The notes under the pieces were generated by a model. That model saw nothing but the letters and a program-made list of their open reading frames with translations, ran no database searches and had not been told where the DNA came from. From Myxococcales bacterium (GTDB lineage: Bacteria; Myxococcota_A; Polyangia; Haliangiales; Haliangiaceae): DNA of 64,000 nucleotides. Both the position numbers and the translations under genes were made by a program. Below are positions 36,615 through 44,936 of this stretch, in pieces (the first letter of the stretch is position 1; each line of letters opens with the position of its first letter). The stretch spans positions 186,001 through 250,000 of the forward strand of contig JADJGV010000005.1 of assembly GCA_016707895.1 (NCBI GenBank), written 5' to 3'.

Positions 36615-37226
36615 ATGTCCGATCCAGCGCGTCGTCCGGTGATCGTGGTCGCGGTCGATCTGTCCGAGTACTCGGAGGCCGTGCTGACCCACGCGTTCGA
36701 TCAGGCCGTCCGGCAGGGCCGCCCCGCCCTGCACGTGCTGGCGGTGGTGTCCGACGAGCCGCGCCGCTGGCACAAGCCCAGCGCCGCGGAGCTCGAGGCG
36801 CGCGAGGAGGAGACCAAGGTCGCGCTGGCCGAGCTGGTGCCGCGCGTGCTCGACGACGCGGTGCCCGAGGCCGCGCGCCGCGACTGGAAGGTGCGGCTGC
36901 ACGTGCGGCGCGGCCACCCCGACGAGCAGATCGTCGAGCTGGCCGAGGAGGTGGTGGCCGACCTGCTGGTGATCGGACGCTACGGCCACGCGTCGCGCCG
37001 GCGCCTCGGCTCGACCGCCGATCGGGTGCTGGCGCAGGCGGAGTGCCCCGTGCTGGTGGTGGCAGGGGTGCGCCAGCGCGACGAGCAGGCTGCGCAGTGC
37101 CCGGCCTGCGTGGCGGTGCGCGCCGCCAGCGACGGCGAGCGCTGGTTCTGCGACGCGCACCTCGGCGGGCGGGTCAGCTCGAGCGTCGCGCGGCTCGGCG
37201 GCAACTTCGCCCGCGGCGGCTGGTGA
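36615..37226 (+). CDS. Universal stress protein with Cys-rich C-terminal extension
   Basis: 203 residues. Good ribosome-binding site (GGAGG, 5 nt before ATG). Residues 8-150 form a UspA domain: VIVVAVDLSEYSEAVLTHAF at the start and the nucleotide-binding loop VIGRYGHASRRRLGSTADRVL near 120 (GxxGxxxxxxGS), so ATP binding is likely. The additional 45 residues contain CPAC, then FCDAH, possibly a zinc site, and a Gly-rich end. Usp proteins support stress survival; the extension's role is unknown. Confidence 0.85.
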   Translation: MSDPARRPVIVVAVDLSEYSEAVLTHAFDQAVRQGRPALHVLAVVSDEPRRWHKPSAAELEAREEETKVALAELVPRVLDDAVPEAARRDWKVRLHVRRGHPDEQIVELAEEVVADLLVIGRYGHASRRRLGSTADRVLAQAECPVLVVAGVRQRDEQAAQCPACVAVRAASDGERWFCDAHLGGRVSSSVARLGGNFARGGW

Positions 37227-37318
37227 GCGGAAGCACACAGGCTGACGCACCGCACCGTCGCCAGGCCGGCGACGATCCGGCCTCCACGCGGGCACGTCGC
37301 TTGATACAACGGAGGGCC

Positions 37319-37846
37319 ATGCGCCTCCCCTTGCTTGCGTGCGCCCTGGCCACCGCCTGCGGCGGCTCGGCCACCGAATGGTTCCCGTCCGACCTCGACC
37401 GGGACGCGGTGATCGCGACCGCCGGCGAGGCCGCCGCGGCCAAGGCCTGCCAGGCGTTCGAGGACTACCTCTACGATCAGTACCGCGACTCGCTGCTGGT
37501 CGAGGCGGTGTGCACGGCGATCGGCATCGATCAGAGCGCTGACGCCGCGACCTGCGCCGACTTCGTGCAGGGCTGCATCGCCGACCCACCCGCCTCGGTG
37601 ATGTCGCTGATCTCCAGCCTGGTCGACGCCACCGGCTGCGGCGGCCTCGACTACCAGCCTACCGGCTGCGGCCAGACGCTCGCCGACCTGGCGACCTGCC
37701 TCGACGCCGCCGAGGCCGAGCTCAAGAACCTGCGGCTGCGGCTCGAGTGCAGCGCCGCCGGCCAGCCGCTGCCGCCCGACGCGCTGACGATCACCACGCC
37801 GGCTGCGTGCGCCTCGCTCGAGCTGGCCTGCCCGACGCCGGGCTGA
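37319..37846 (+). CDS. Cys-rich small lipoprotein, unknown function
   Basis: 175 residues from ATG 37319 with GGAGGG directly upstream. Lipoprotein signal LPLLACALATACGGS. About ten Cys residues occur in the mature protein (KACQAF, AVCTAIG, ATCADFVQGC, TGCGGL, TGCGQT, ATCLDA), indicating a disulfide-rich helical fold. No family recognised. It is convergent with the VWA gene, whose stop lies 10 nt away. Confidence 0.75.
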   Translation: MRLPLLACALATACGGSATEWFPSDLDRDAVIATAGEAAAAKACQAFEDYLYDQYRDSLLVEAVCTAIGIDQSADAATCADFVQGCIADPPASVMSLISSLVDATGCGGLDYQPTGCGQTLADLATCLDAAEAELKNLRLRLECSAAGQPLPPDALTITTPAACASLELACPTPG

Positions 37847-37855
37847 GCCGCGGGC

Positions 37856-40009
37856 CTACCGCAGCGGCGGCGGGGCCGGCTCCTCGGCGGGCAGGCCGAG
37901 GTCCTCGTCGAGCGACGGCTGCGCCTCCTCCTCGTCGAGGTGCAGGTGGATCGGCTTCTTGACGATCGCGATCGTCTCGGCGAGCCCGTCGAGGCCGTAG
38001 GTCGGCACCTCGATGGCGTAGCTGGCGTCGCCGACGCAGGCCACGAACTCCGACGGCAGCGTCGTGCCGCCGAACCGCGCGGCGTGGACCTCGCCGCGGG
38101 CGATCTCGAGCGTCACCTCGAGCGTGCCGGTGAACCGCGGCTTGCCGCGCAGCGCGGTCGCGTAGCAGGTCCGCACCGCCGGCCACAGCTGGTACTTGAT
38201 GAGGTACTTGTACGTGGTGTCGGGCAGGTTGTCGTCCGCGGCGTTGGCCGCGCTCGGCGCCGCCGCGTCGGCTTCCGCGACGTCGAGGGCCTCGCTGCCC
38301 GCCGGCGGCGTGCGGGTGAACGCGCCGGTGGTGCGGGCCAGGTCGACCCGCGGGCCGGCGCCGGGCGCGGCGGGATCGATCACCGCCAGCGCCGACAGCG
38401 GCGTCACCGTCGCGGTCTGCCGCGCCAGCGCCAGCACGTCGCTGGGATCCAGCGTCGCGGTGTCGCGGGCCACGTCGCCGCGCCCGGCCGCCGCCACCGC
38501 GAGCGCCGCGCTGGTCTTGGGCAACGCCACCGCCGTCGCGCTCACCGCGTCGGGGCCGCGCTGTGCCGTGAGCCGCACCCGCCGCGCCGCGGCGCCAGCG
38601 TGGGTGACGTGGGCGATCACGCCGCTGCCCGGGCCGAGCTCGCTCGGCAGGTCGAGCGCCATCGCCTCGTCGTCGATCACCACGCCGAGGTCGCGCAGCG
38701 GTAGGTCGTCGGCGAGCTGGCGCGGCAGCGTCGCCAGGCGATCGGCGACCTCGCTGGTGCGCAGCGCGATCACCTTGCCGTGGAACGCGCCCACCAGCGG
38801 ATCGAGCACCGCGCGATCGGGCATCGGCGCGCCCGCGACCACCGGCACGATCACGTCGAGCGTGGTCAGGTTCACCGGCATCTGCGCCGCGCCGAGCAGA
38901 TCCGAGCCGGTCACGCGCGTCGACAGGATCGCGTCGGTGATCACCACCACCCGCGCCGGGTCGTCGCCGATCGTCGTCGCTGCCAGGTTGAGCGCCTCGC
39001 CCAGCTCGGTGCCGCCGCCCGGCGCGGTCGCCGCCAGCGCGTCCTTGACCCGGCGGCGGGCGTCGCGCGCGGCGGTCCAGCCGCCGAGCCCGCGCCGCGC
39101 GGTGCGATCGAACGTGATCAGCTCGACCGGCGTGGCCGCCGGCGTCGCCGCGATCAGCGCGTCGGCGATCGCCGCCGCCGCGGCGCGCCCGTCGGCGCCC
39201 ATGCTGCGGGTGGTGTCGACGATCAGCAGCAGCCGCGGTGGCACGAACGCCGCCGCGGCCTGGCGCGGCGGCAGGTAGACGGCGACCGACGTCAGCGCGC
39301 GACCCGCGCCCACCGCGTGCGAGTGCGTCGCCACCACCGGCCCGCCGCCGCGCCAGGTCGGCACCGCCTCGACGGCGAGCGCCCGCGCGTTGGCCACCGT
39401 CGCCTTGCCGCCGATCGGCGCCACCGCCGCGCCGTTGATGAACGCCCGCGCGAAGCGCTGCACGCCGGCGGCCGGCTTGGCGCGCACCGTGACCGCGCAG
39501 CGGGCCAGGCCCTCGGCGTCGCCGCGCGCCGGCGCCACCACCTGCAGCCGGCCGTCGCGGTAGCTGGCGGCGGCGCTCCAGCGCACGGTCAGGCGCGCCG
39601 CGGCGCCGGCCGTGACCGGGTACACCCGCGCCTCGTAGCTGTCGCCGTCGACGCCCGAGCCCAGCCACCGCACCAGGCCGCGGTCTGGCGCCAGGCCCAG
39701 CCGCTCGCGATCGGGCGTGGTCGTGGCCAGCGCCTCGGCCGACACCGCCACCGCGCCGGCCGCCGCGCCTTTCCCGATCGCGATGCGCGCGTCGGTCACC
39801 GCGGCGCCGGGCGGCAGCGCGAACTGGTAGGTGGCCTCGACCGGCGCGGCGTCGGCGCCGATCAGATCGTGGGTCTCGGTGACCGTCGCGATCGGGCCGG
39901 CCAGCTCGACGGTGACGGCGCAGGCGGTCTCGCGGGCGCCGAGCAGGTCGGCGTGGGCGACGCCCGGCGCGGCGGCGAGGGCGAGCACGAGCAGCGGGCG
40001 GTGGGCCAT
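37856..40009 (-). CDS. VIT/VWA-domain protein with AgmX/PglI-type C-terminus
   Basis: 717 residues. Signal peptide LLVLALAAAPGVAHA. A VIT domain (about 25-150: TYQFALPPGAAVTDA) and a VWA domain (about 250-430) follow, with a MIDAS-like DTTRS motif in LLLIVDTTRSMGADG. The last part has YLIKYQLWPAVRTCYATAL and GTLEVTLEIARGEV, the C-terminal domain of AgmX/PglI proteins that is typical for myxobacteria, in the place where TonB-like C-terminal regions sit. It ends in an acidic/Pro-rich tail. Surface or periplasmic; possible roles in protein binding or motility-related complexes are inferred. Confidence 0.85.
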   Translation of the reverse strand: MAHRPLLVLALAAAPGVAHADLLGARETACAVTVELAGPIATVTETHDLIGADAAPVEATYQFALPPGAAVTDARIAIGKGAAAGAVAVSAEALATTTPDRERLGLAPDRGLVRWLGSGVDGDSYEARVYPVTAGAAARLTVRWSAAASYRDGRLQVVAPARGDAEGLARCAVTVRAKPAAGVQRFARAFINGAAVAPIGGKATVANARALAVEAVPTWRGGGPVVATHSHAVGAGRALTSVAVYLPPRQAAAAFVPPRLLLIVDTTRSMGADGRAAAAAIADALIAATPAATPVELITFDRTARRGLGGWTAARDARRRVKDALAATAPGGGTELGEALNLAATTIGDDPARVVVITDAILSTRVTGSDLLGAAQMPVNLTTLDVIVPVVAGAPMPDRAVLDPLVGAFHGKVIALRTSEVADRLATLPRQLADDLPLRDLGVVIDDEAMALDLPSELGPGSGVIAHVTHAGAAARRVRLTAQRGPDAVSATAVALPKTSAALAVAAAGRGDVARDTATLDPSDVLALARQTATVTPLSALAVIDPAAPGAGPRVDLARTTGAFTRTPPAGSEALDVAEADAAAPSAANAADDNLPDTTYKYLIKYQLWPAVRTCYATALRGKPRFTGTLEVTLEIARGEVHAARFGGTTLPSEFVACVGDASYAIEVPTYGLDGLAETIAIVKKPIHLHLDEEEAQPSLDEDLGLPAEEPAPPPLR

Positions 40010-40090
40010 GCGGTATCGACACCGCCGCTCGGGCGCGGTTTCACCTGCGGTGCGTGGACAAGCCCCCGCCGCCCGCGAAACAATGGCGAC

Positions 40091-41308
40091 GTGGACGACA
40101 CACGCCGCGGGAAGGTCGGCTTCGTCTTGTCGGGCGGCGGATCGCGCGGCGCCTACGAGGCCGGCATCATCCAGTACCTGCGCACCGACCTGGCCAAGCG
40201 CCTGGGGCGGCACGTGCCGATCGACATCGTCACCGGCACCAGCGTCGGTGCGATCAACGCCGCGTTCCTGGCGTCGACGATGGAGGATCCCGCCGCGCAG
40301 TGCCGCCGGCTGATCGACGCGTGGCGGGCGCTGCGGATCGAGGAGCTGATCGGGCTGGGCGCGCGCGACCTGTGGCGTGCCACGACCCAGCTGTTCGGGC
40401 GCGAGCCGCCGCCGCCGACGCCGGGCAGCTTCCGCTACGGCGGCCTGCTCGACACCAGCGGCCTCGAGCGGTTCGTCATCAAGAACATCCCGTGGAGCGG
40501 CATCGAGCGCAACCTCAAGAGCGGCGCGCTCCACGCGATGTCGGTGTCGGCGACCCACATCGCCACCGGCCACACCGTCGTGTTCGTCTCGGCCGCCGGG
40601 CCGGTGCCGACCGGCTGGAGCAAGGACCCGTTCGTGCGCCACCAGGCCGCGCGGATCGGGCCGCGCCACGTGCTGGCGTCGGCGGCGATCCCGCTGCTGT
40701 TCCCGTCGGTGAAGGTCGGCGATGCGTTCTACACCGACGGCGGCCTGCGCCAGAACACGCCGATGTCGCCGGCGATCCGGCTGGGCGCCGACAAGATGCT
40801 GATGGTGTCGCTGCGTCACGTCGACGAGGTCGCGCCGCGCCAGCCCACCGTGCCCGACGGCTTCCCGCGCCCGCTGTTCCTGGTCGGCAAGGCGCTCAAC
40901 GCGCTGATGCTCGATCACACCGACTACGACCTCGATCGGATGAAGCGGGTCAACGCGATCCTCGAGGCCGGCACCGCCGCGTTCGGGGCGGGGTTCGTCG
41001 ACGTCATGAACGCCAGCCTGGTCAAGCTGCGCGGCGCGCCGATCCGGCCGATCGCCGCGATGCACATCCGGCCGTCGGCCGACATCGGCGTGCTCGCGTC
41101 GGACTTCGTCAAGAGCGGCAAGCTGTTGGTGTCGAGCCCGGTGACCCGACGCCTGATCGAGCGCATGGCCGCCGGCGAGAGCGGCCGCGAGAACGACTTC
41201 CTGTCCTACCTGCTGTTCGACGGCAACTGGGCCAGCGAGCTGATCGAGCTTGGCCACCGCGACGCCGCGGCCAAGGAGGAAGAGCTGGCCCGGTTCTTCA
41301 CGGCGTGA
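40091..41308 (+). CDS. Patatin-like phospholipase
   Basis: 405 residues from GTG 40091. It is a lipid acyl hydrolase with a Ser-Asp dyad: the oxyanion loop GGGSRGAYEAG (near 14), the nucleophile in GTSVG (near 46) and DGG in YTDGGLRQNTPM (near 218). No signal peptide, so it is probably cytoplasmic or exported by another route. Substrate presumably phospholipid acyl chains. It is divergent from the VWA gene with 81 nt between start codons. An ABC exporter gene follows on the same strand. Confidence 0.9.
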   Translation: MDDTRRGKVGFVLSGGGSRGAYEAGIIQYLRTDLAKRLGRHVPIDIVTGTSVGAINAAFLASTMEDPAAQCRRLIDAWRALRIEELIGLGARDLWRATTQLFGREPPPPTPGSFRYGGLLDTSGLERFVIKNIPWSGIERNLKSGALHAMSVSATHIATGHTVVFVSAAGPVPTGWSKDPFVRHQAARIGPRHVLASAAIPLLFPSVKVGDAFYTDGGLRQNTPMSPAIRLGADKMLMVSLRHVDEVAPRQPTVPDGFPRPLFLVGKALNALMLDHTDYDLDRMKRVNAILEAGTAAFGAGFVDVMNASLVKLRGAPIRPIAAMHIRPSADIGVLASDFVKSGKLLVSSPVTRRLIERMAAGESGRENDFLSYLLFDGNWASELIELGHRDAAAKEEELARFFTA

Positions 41309-41364
41309 TCACGGCGCGGGTGGGCCCCCGGCGCGCGCGCGATCCGGTGCTACGGTAGCGGCGC

Positions 41365-43179
41365 GTGAGCGACGACGACGACGACGAGCTGCCCCCGCCC
41401 GAGCCCGACGAGCGGCGCCCGCTCACGCGGAAGCGCCTGAGCATCCTGTGGCGGATCGCGGCGCTGGTCCGCCCGCACACCGGCCGGCTGGTGGTCGCGC
41501 TGATCACGCTGATGCTGGCCTCGGGCCTGTCGCTGGTGTACCCGGCCGCCGCCAAGTACGCCGTCGACGCCGGGCTGTCGAAGCAGTCGGCCGACGACCT
41601 CGATCGGGTCGTGCTGCTCTTGTGCGCGGTGTTCGTCGTCCACGCCGTGCTGGTGTGGGTGCGGCACTACTCGATGAGCTGGCTCGGCGAGCGGGTGGTC
41701 GCCGATCTGCGCGCGCTGGTGTTCGATCGCATCCTGCGGCTGCCGCTGGCGTGGTTCCACGAGCGCCGCACCGGCGAGCTGGTCGGCCGGCTGGCGTCCG
41801 ACGTCACCGTCGTCGAGGGCGTCGTCGGCAGCGAGCTGTCGCTGACCTTGCGCAATGCCGTGCAGCTGATCGGCGGGCTGGTGCTGCTGTTCGTCACCAG
41901 CGTCGAGCTCACGCTCTACATGCTGGCCGTGATCCCGCCGATCGTCGTCGGCACGATCATCTTCGGCCGCGCGATCCGTCGGATGTCCAAGCGGGTGCAG
42001 GACGGCCTGGCCACCGTCTCGGGCCACGTCCAGGAGGCCCTGGGCGCGATCCAGACCGTGCAGGCGTTCGTGCGCGAGCGCCACGAGGCCGGCCGCTACC
42101 GGGCCGGCGTCGAGGACGCGTTCGGCCGCTCGCTGGCGCTGGTGAAGTGGCGGGCGTCGTTCTTCGCCGCCGCCACCACCGCCGGCTACGTCGCGATCGC
42201 CGTCGTCGTGTGGCTCGGCGGCCGGGCGATGATCCGCCACGAGATCACGCCGGGCCAGCTGACCTCGTTCTTCCTCTACACGTTCATCGTCGCCGGCGCG
42301 CTGGCCGAGCTGGCCAGCCTGTGGGGCGCGCTGCAGCGGGCCGCCGGCGCCACCGAGCGGCTGTACGCGATCATCGACACCGTGCCGGCCGTCCGCGACC
42401 CCGACGCGCCGGTGCCGCTGCCCGCCGGCGGGGGCGCGATCCGCTTCGAGCAGGTCGACTTCGCGTACCCGGCGCGGCGCGAGCAACCGGTGCTGCACGG
42501 CTTCGACCTCACCGTCGCGCCCGGCGAGGTGGTCGCGCTGGTCGGCCCGTCGGGCGCCGGCAAGACCACCGTCCTGCAGCTGCTGTTGCGGTTCTTCGAC
42601 GTCGACGCCGGCCGGGTCACGCTCGAGGGGCAGGACGTGCGCACCCTGGCGCTCGCCGAGCTCCGCCGCGCCACCGCGATGGTCGCCCAGGAGCCCGTGC
42701 TGTTCGCCGGCACGCTGCGCGACAACATCGCCTATGGCAAGGACGGCGCCACCGACGCCGAGGTCGAGCGCGCCGCCCGGGACGCCAACGCCCACGACTT
42801 CATCACCAGCTTCCCCGACGGCTACCGCACGGTCATCGGCGAGCGCGGCGTCAAGCTGTCGGGCGGCCAGAAGCAGCGCATCGCGATCGCGCGCGCGCTC
42901 CTGGTCGACCCGCGGGTGCTGATCCTCGACGAGGCCACCTCGAACCTCGACGCCGAGAGCGAGGCGCAGGTGCAAGACGCGCTGGCGCGGCTGATGCGCG
43001 GGCGCACCACGTTGGTCGTCGCGCACCGCCTGTCGACCGTGCGCGACGCCGATCGCATCGTCGTCATCCACGGCGGCAAGGTCGCCGAGAGCGGTCGCCA
43101 CGCCGAGCTGATGGCCGCCGGCGGCCTGTACAAGCGCCTGGTCGAGCACCAGGTGTTCGTCGAGGAGCCCGCCGCGTGA
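41365..43179 (+). CDS. ABC exporter, fused permease and ATPase (MsbA-like)
   Basis: 604 residues from GTG 41365. An acidic N-terminal tail precedes a type IV exporter permease with six membrane segments (about 30-320). The ATPase has Walker A GPSGAGKTT (near 398), Q-loop AQEPVLFAG, signature LSGGQKQRIAIARAL (near 500), Walker B VLILDEATS and the H-loop His in VVAHRLST. All catalytic motifs are intact. It works as a homodimer in the inner membrane; lipids or drugs are typical substrates of such proteins. GTG of the next gene overlaps its stop. Confidence 0.9.
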   Translation: MSDDDDDELPPPEPDERRPLTRKRLSILWRIAALVRPHTGRLVVALITLMLASGLSLVYPAAAKYAVDAGLSKQSADDLDRVVLLLCAVFVVHAVLVWVRHYSMSWLGERVVADLRALVFDRILRLPLAWFHERRTGELVGRLASDVTVVEGVVGSELSLTLRNAVQLIGGLVLLFVTSVELTLYMLAVIPPIVVGTIIFGRAIRRMSKRVQDGLATVSGHVQEALGAIQTVQAFVRERHEAGRYRAGVEDAFGRSLALVKWRASFFAAATTAGYVAIAVVVWLGGRAMIRHEITPGQLTSFFLYTFIVAGALAELASLWGALQRAAGATERLYAIIDTVPAVRDPDAPVPLPAGGGAIRFEQVDFAYPARREQPVLHGFDLTVAPGEVVALVGPSGAGKTTVLQLLLRFFDVDAGRVTLEGQDVRTLALAELRRATAMVAQEPVLFAGTLRDNIAYGKDGATDAEVERAARDANAHDFITSFPDGYRTVIGERGVKLSGGQKQRIAIARALLVDPRVLILDEATSNLDAESEAQVQDALARLMRGRTTLVVAHRLSTVRDADRIVVIHGGKVAESGRHAELMAAGGLYKRLVEHQVFVEEPAA

Positions 43180-44021
43180 TCGCCACTATCCAGATCGGCG
43201 CCTTCACCGCGCTGGCCGCCGGCGCCGCCGACGCGCCGCTGGTGCTGGTGCTGCACGGCTTCCCCGACGTGCCGCACACCTTCGCGCCGCTGATCGAGGC
43301 GATCGCGCGCGCCGGCCACCGGGTCGTCGCGCCGTGGCTGCGCGGCTACGCGCCGTCGCCCGCCGCCGGCCCGTACGACGTCGACACGCTGGCCACCGAC
43401 GTGCTCGCGTGGGCCGACGCGTTGTCGCCCGATCGACCGGTGGCGATCGTCGGTCACGACTGGGGCGCCGTCGTCACCTACGTCGCGTGCGCGCGGGCAC
43501 CCGGGCGGTTCCACGCCGCGGTGGCGATGAGCGTGCCGCACCCCGCGGTGTTCGTGCGCGCCCTGGCCACGCCGGCGCAGCTCGCCCGCTCCTGGTACAT
43601 GCTGGCGTTCCAGCTGCCCGGCGCGCCAGGCCTCGCCGCCGCCGGTCGGTTCGCGCTGATCGATCGGCTGTGGCGCGCGTGGTCGCCCGGCTACCAGCTG
43701 CCGGCCGCGCTGCGCCACGAGCTCCACGCGACCCTGGCCGCCAGCTGGCCCGCGCCGCTCCTCTATTACCGGGCCATGACCCGGCCGATCGGCGCCGCGA
43801 TGGAGCGGCTGCGCCGGCGCGATCGGATCGCCGTGCCCACGCTGTACCTCCACGGCGCGATCGATGGCTGCATCGGCGCCGACGTCGGCGCCGGCGCTGA
43901 GCGGTACTTCAGCGGCGGCTACCGGCGCGAGGTCGTGCCCGGCGTCGGCCACTTCCTGGCCGCCGAGGCGCCCGCCGCGATCGCCGCGCGCGTGCTGGCG
44001 TGGCTCGCCGCCCACCCGTGA
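43176..44021 (+). CDS. Alpha/beta hydrolase, epoxide hydrolase-like
   Basis: 281 residues from GTG 43176, overlapping the exporter stop. The fold shows the oxyanion motif HGFPDVPHTF (residue 28), the nucleophile elbow GHDWGAVV with Asp as nucleophile (near 90), and a closing VGHFLAAEAP with the catalytic His. A nucleophilic Asp places it with epoxide hydrolases and haloalkane dehalogenases instead of esterases. Cytoplasmic. Coupling to an ABC exporter is unusual and may indicate a role in toxic-compound removal. Confidence 0.85.
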   Translation: MIATIQIGAFTALAAGAADAPLVLVLHGFPDVPHTFAPLIEAIARAGHRVVAPWLRGYAPSPAAGPYDVDTLATDVLAWADALSPDRPVAIVGHDWGAVVTYVACARAPGRFHAAVAMSVPHPAVFVRALATPAQLARSWYMLAFQLPGAPGLAAAGRFALIDRLWRAWSPGYQLPAALRHELHATLAASWPAPLLYYRAMTRPIGAAMERLRRRDRIAVPTLYLHGAIDGCIGADVGAGAERYFSGGYRREVVPGVGHFLAAEAPAAIAARVLAWLAAHP

Positions 44022-44108
44022 GGTGAGCGGCGGCCGGCCAGCTGGCGGCGGGCCGGCCAGGCGCGGCTGTCCGGCGGATGGCCGGAACCCGGACAAATCC
44101 GGCCATTG

Positions 44109-44125
44109 TGTCCGGTAACCGGACA
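44109..44125. promoter_or_regulatory. Perfect palindrome upstream of radC-like gene
   Basis: TGTCCGGTAACCGGACA has two perfect 8-base arms around one base and lies 73 nt before the GTG of the RadC-family gene. Two partial half-sites (cccggac, atccgg) precede it. It could be an operator. It does not match the known Myxococcus LexA motif. Confidence 0.45.
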
Positions 44126-44197
44126 TCAGGCGCGTGGGATCGCGGGGTTGCGGCTGGCGCAGAGGTTGCTTGGGTTCGGCGCGTGCGGGAGGTCAAC

Positions 44198-44899
44198 GTG
44201 TCCGAATCACCGTCCGAACGTCCCCGGGAGCGACTGTGGAGCCAGGGCAAGGATCGCGTCAGCGACGCCGAGCTGCTGGCGTTGATCCTCGGCACCGGGC
44301 GACCAGGTCGCGACGCCACCGCGGTCGCGTACGACGTGCTGGCCGCGGTCGGCGGCGTGCCCGGGCTGGCGCGGGCGTGGCCGCAGGAGCTGGCGTCGAT
44401 CGACGGGCTCGGGCCCGCGCAGGCCGCCCGCGTCGTCGCGGCGCTCGCGCTCGGCGCGCGAGCCGTCGACCGCACGCGCGCGCGGCTCGACGTCCTGCAC
44501 TGCGCCGACGACGTGCGGTTCCGCTTGTGGCCGCGGCTGGCCGGGCTCGAGCACGAGGTGTTCTACGTGGTCGGCATCGACGCGCGGAACACCGTGATGA
44601 TCGAGGCCGAGGTCGGGCGCGGCCACCTGACCGCCGTCGACGTCCACCCGCGGGAGGTGTTCCGGCCGCTGGTGCGGGCCGGGGTCGCCGCGGCGGTGTG
44701 CGTGCACAACCATCCGTCGGGCGACCCGACGCCGAGCGAACCTGACCTCGCCCTGACCCAGCGGCTGCGCGCCGGCGGCGAGCTGCTGGGGATCCCGGTG
44801 ATCGACCACGTCATCCTCGCTGACGGCGGGACCGTGTCGATCGCCGAGTGGTTGGCTGGGCAGCCCGCGGCGGCGGCGGGCGGCGAGGCGGCGGCGTAG
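44198..44899 (+). CDS. radC: RadC family JAMM-domain protein
   Basis: 233 residues from GTG 44198, preceded by GGGAGG. N-terminal HhH region (DAELLALILGTGRPGRDA; SIDGLGPAQAARVVAA) and C-terminal JAB1/MPN metal domain, with FYVVGIDARNTV, HPREVFRPLVRAGVAA and HNHPSGDPTPSEPD, the HxH-x-Asp zinc site. Despite the name, RadC is not established as a repair protein; MPN domains are usually metallohydrolases. The N-terminus here is shorter than usual (SESPSERPRERLWSQGKD). A candidate operator lies upstream. Confidence 0.9.
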   Translation: MSESPSERPRERLWSQGKDRVSDAELLALILGTGRPGRDATAVAYDVLAAVGGVPGLARAWPQELASIDGLGPAQAARVVAALALGARAVDRTRARLDVLHCADDVRFRLWPRLAGLEHEVFYVVGIDARNTVMIEAEVGRGHLTAVDVHPREVFRPLVRAGVAAAVCVHNHPSGDPTPSEPDLALTQRLRAGGELLGIPVIDHVILADGGTVSIAEWLAGQPAAAAGGEAAA

Positions 44900-44936
44900 G
44901 CGTCAACGGGCCGGGCGACGAAGCAGGAGGCGAGTC

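Noticed and set aside
35918..37300. Frame fused to the Cys-rich lipoprotein at 37319
   Set aside because: The upstream part overlaps the GIDE and Usp genes in another frame and is Arg/Gly-rich; the lipoprotein has its own start and ribosome-binding site.
38780..40080. Long plus-strand frame antisense to the VIT/VWA gene
   Set aside because: Its amino acids are strongly biased to Arg, His, Gln and Gly with no domain pattern, while the minus strand shows a coherent protein. It is a composition artefact.
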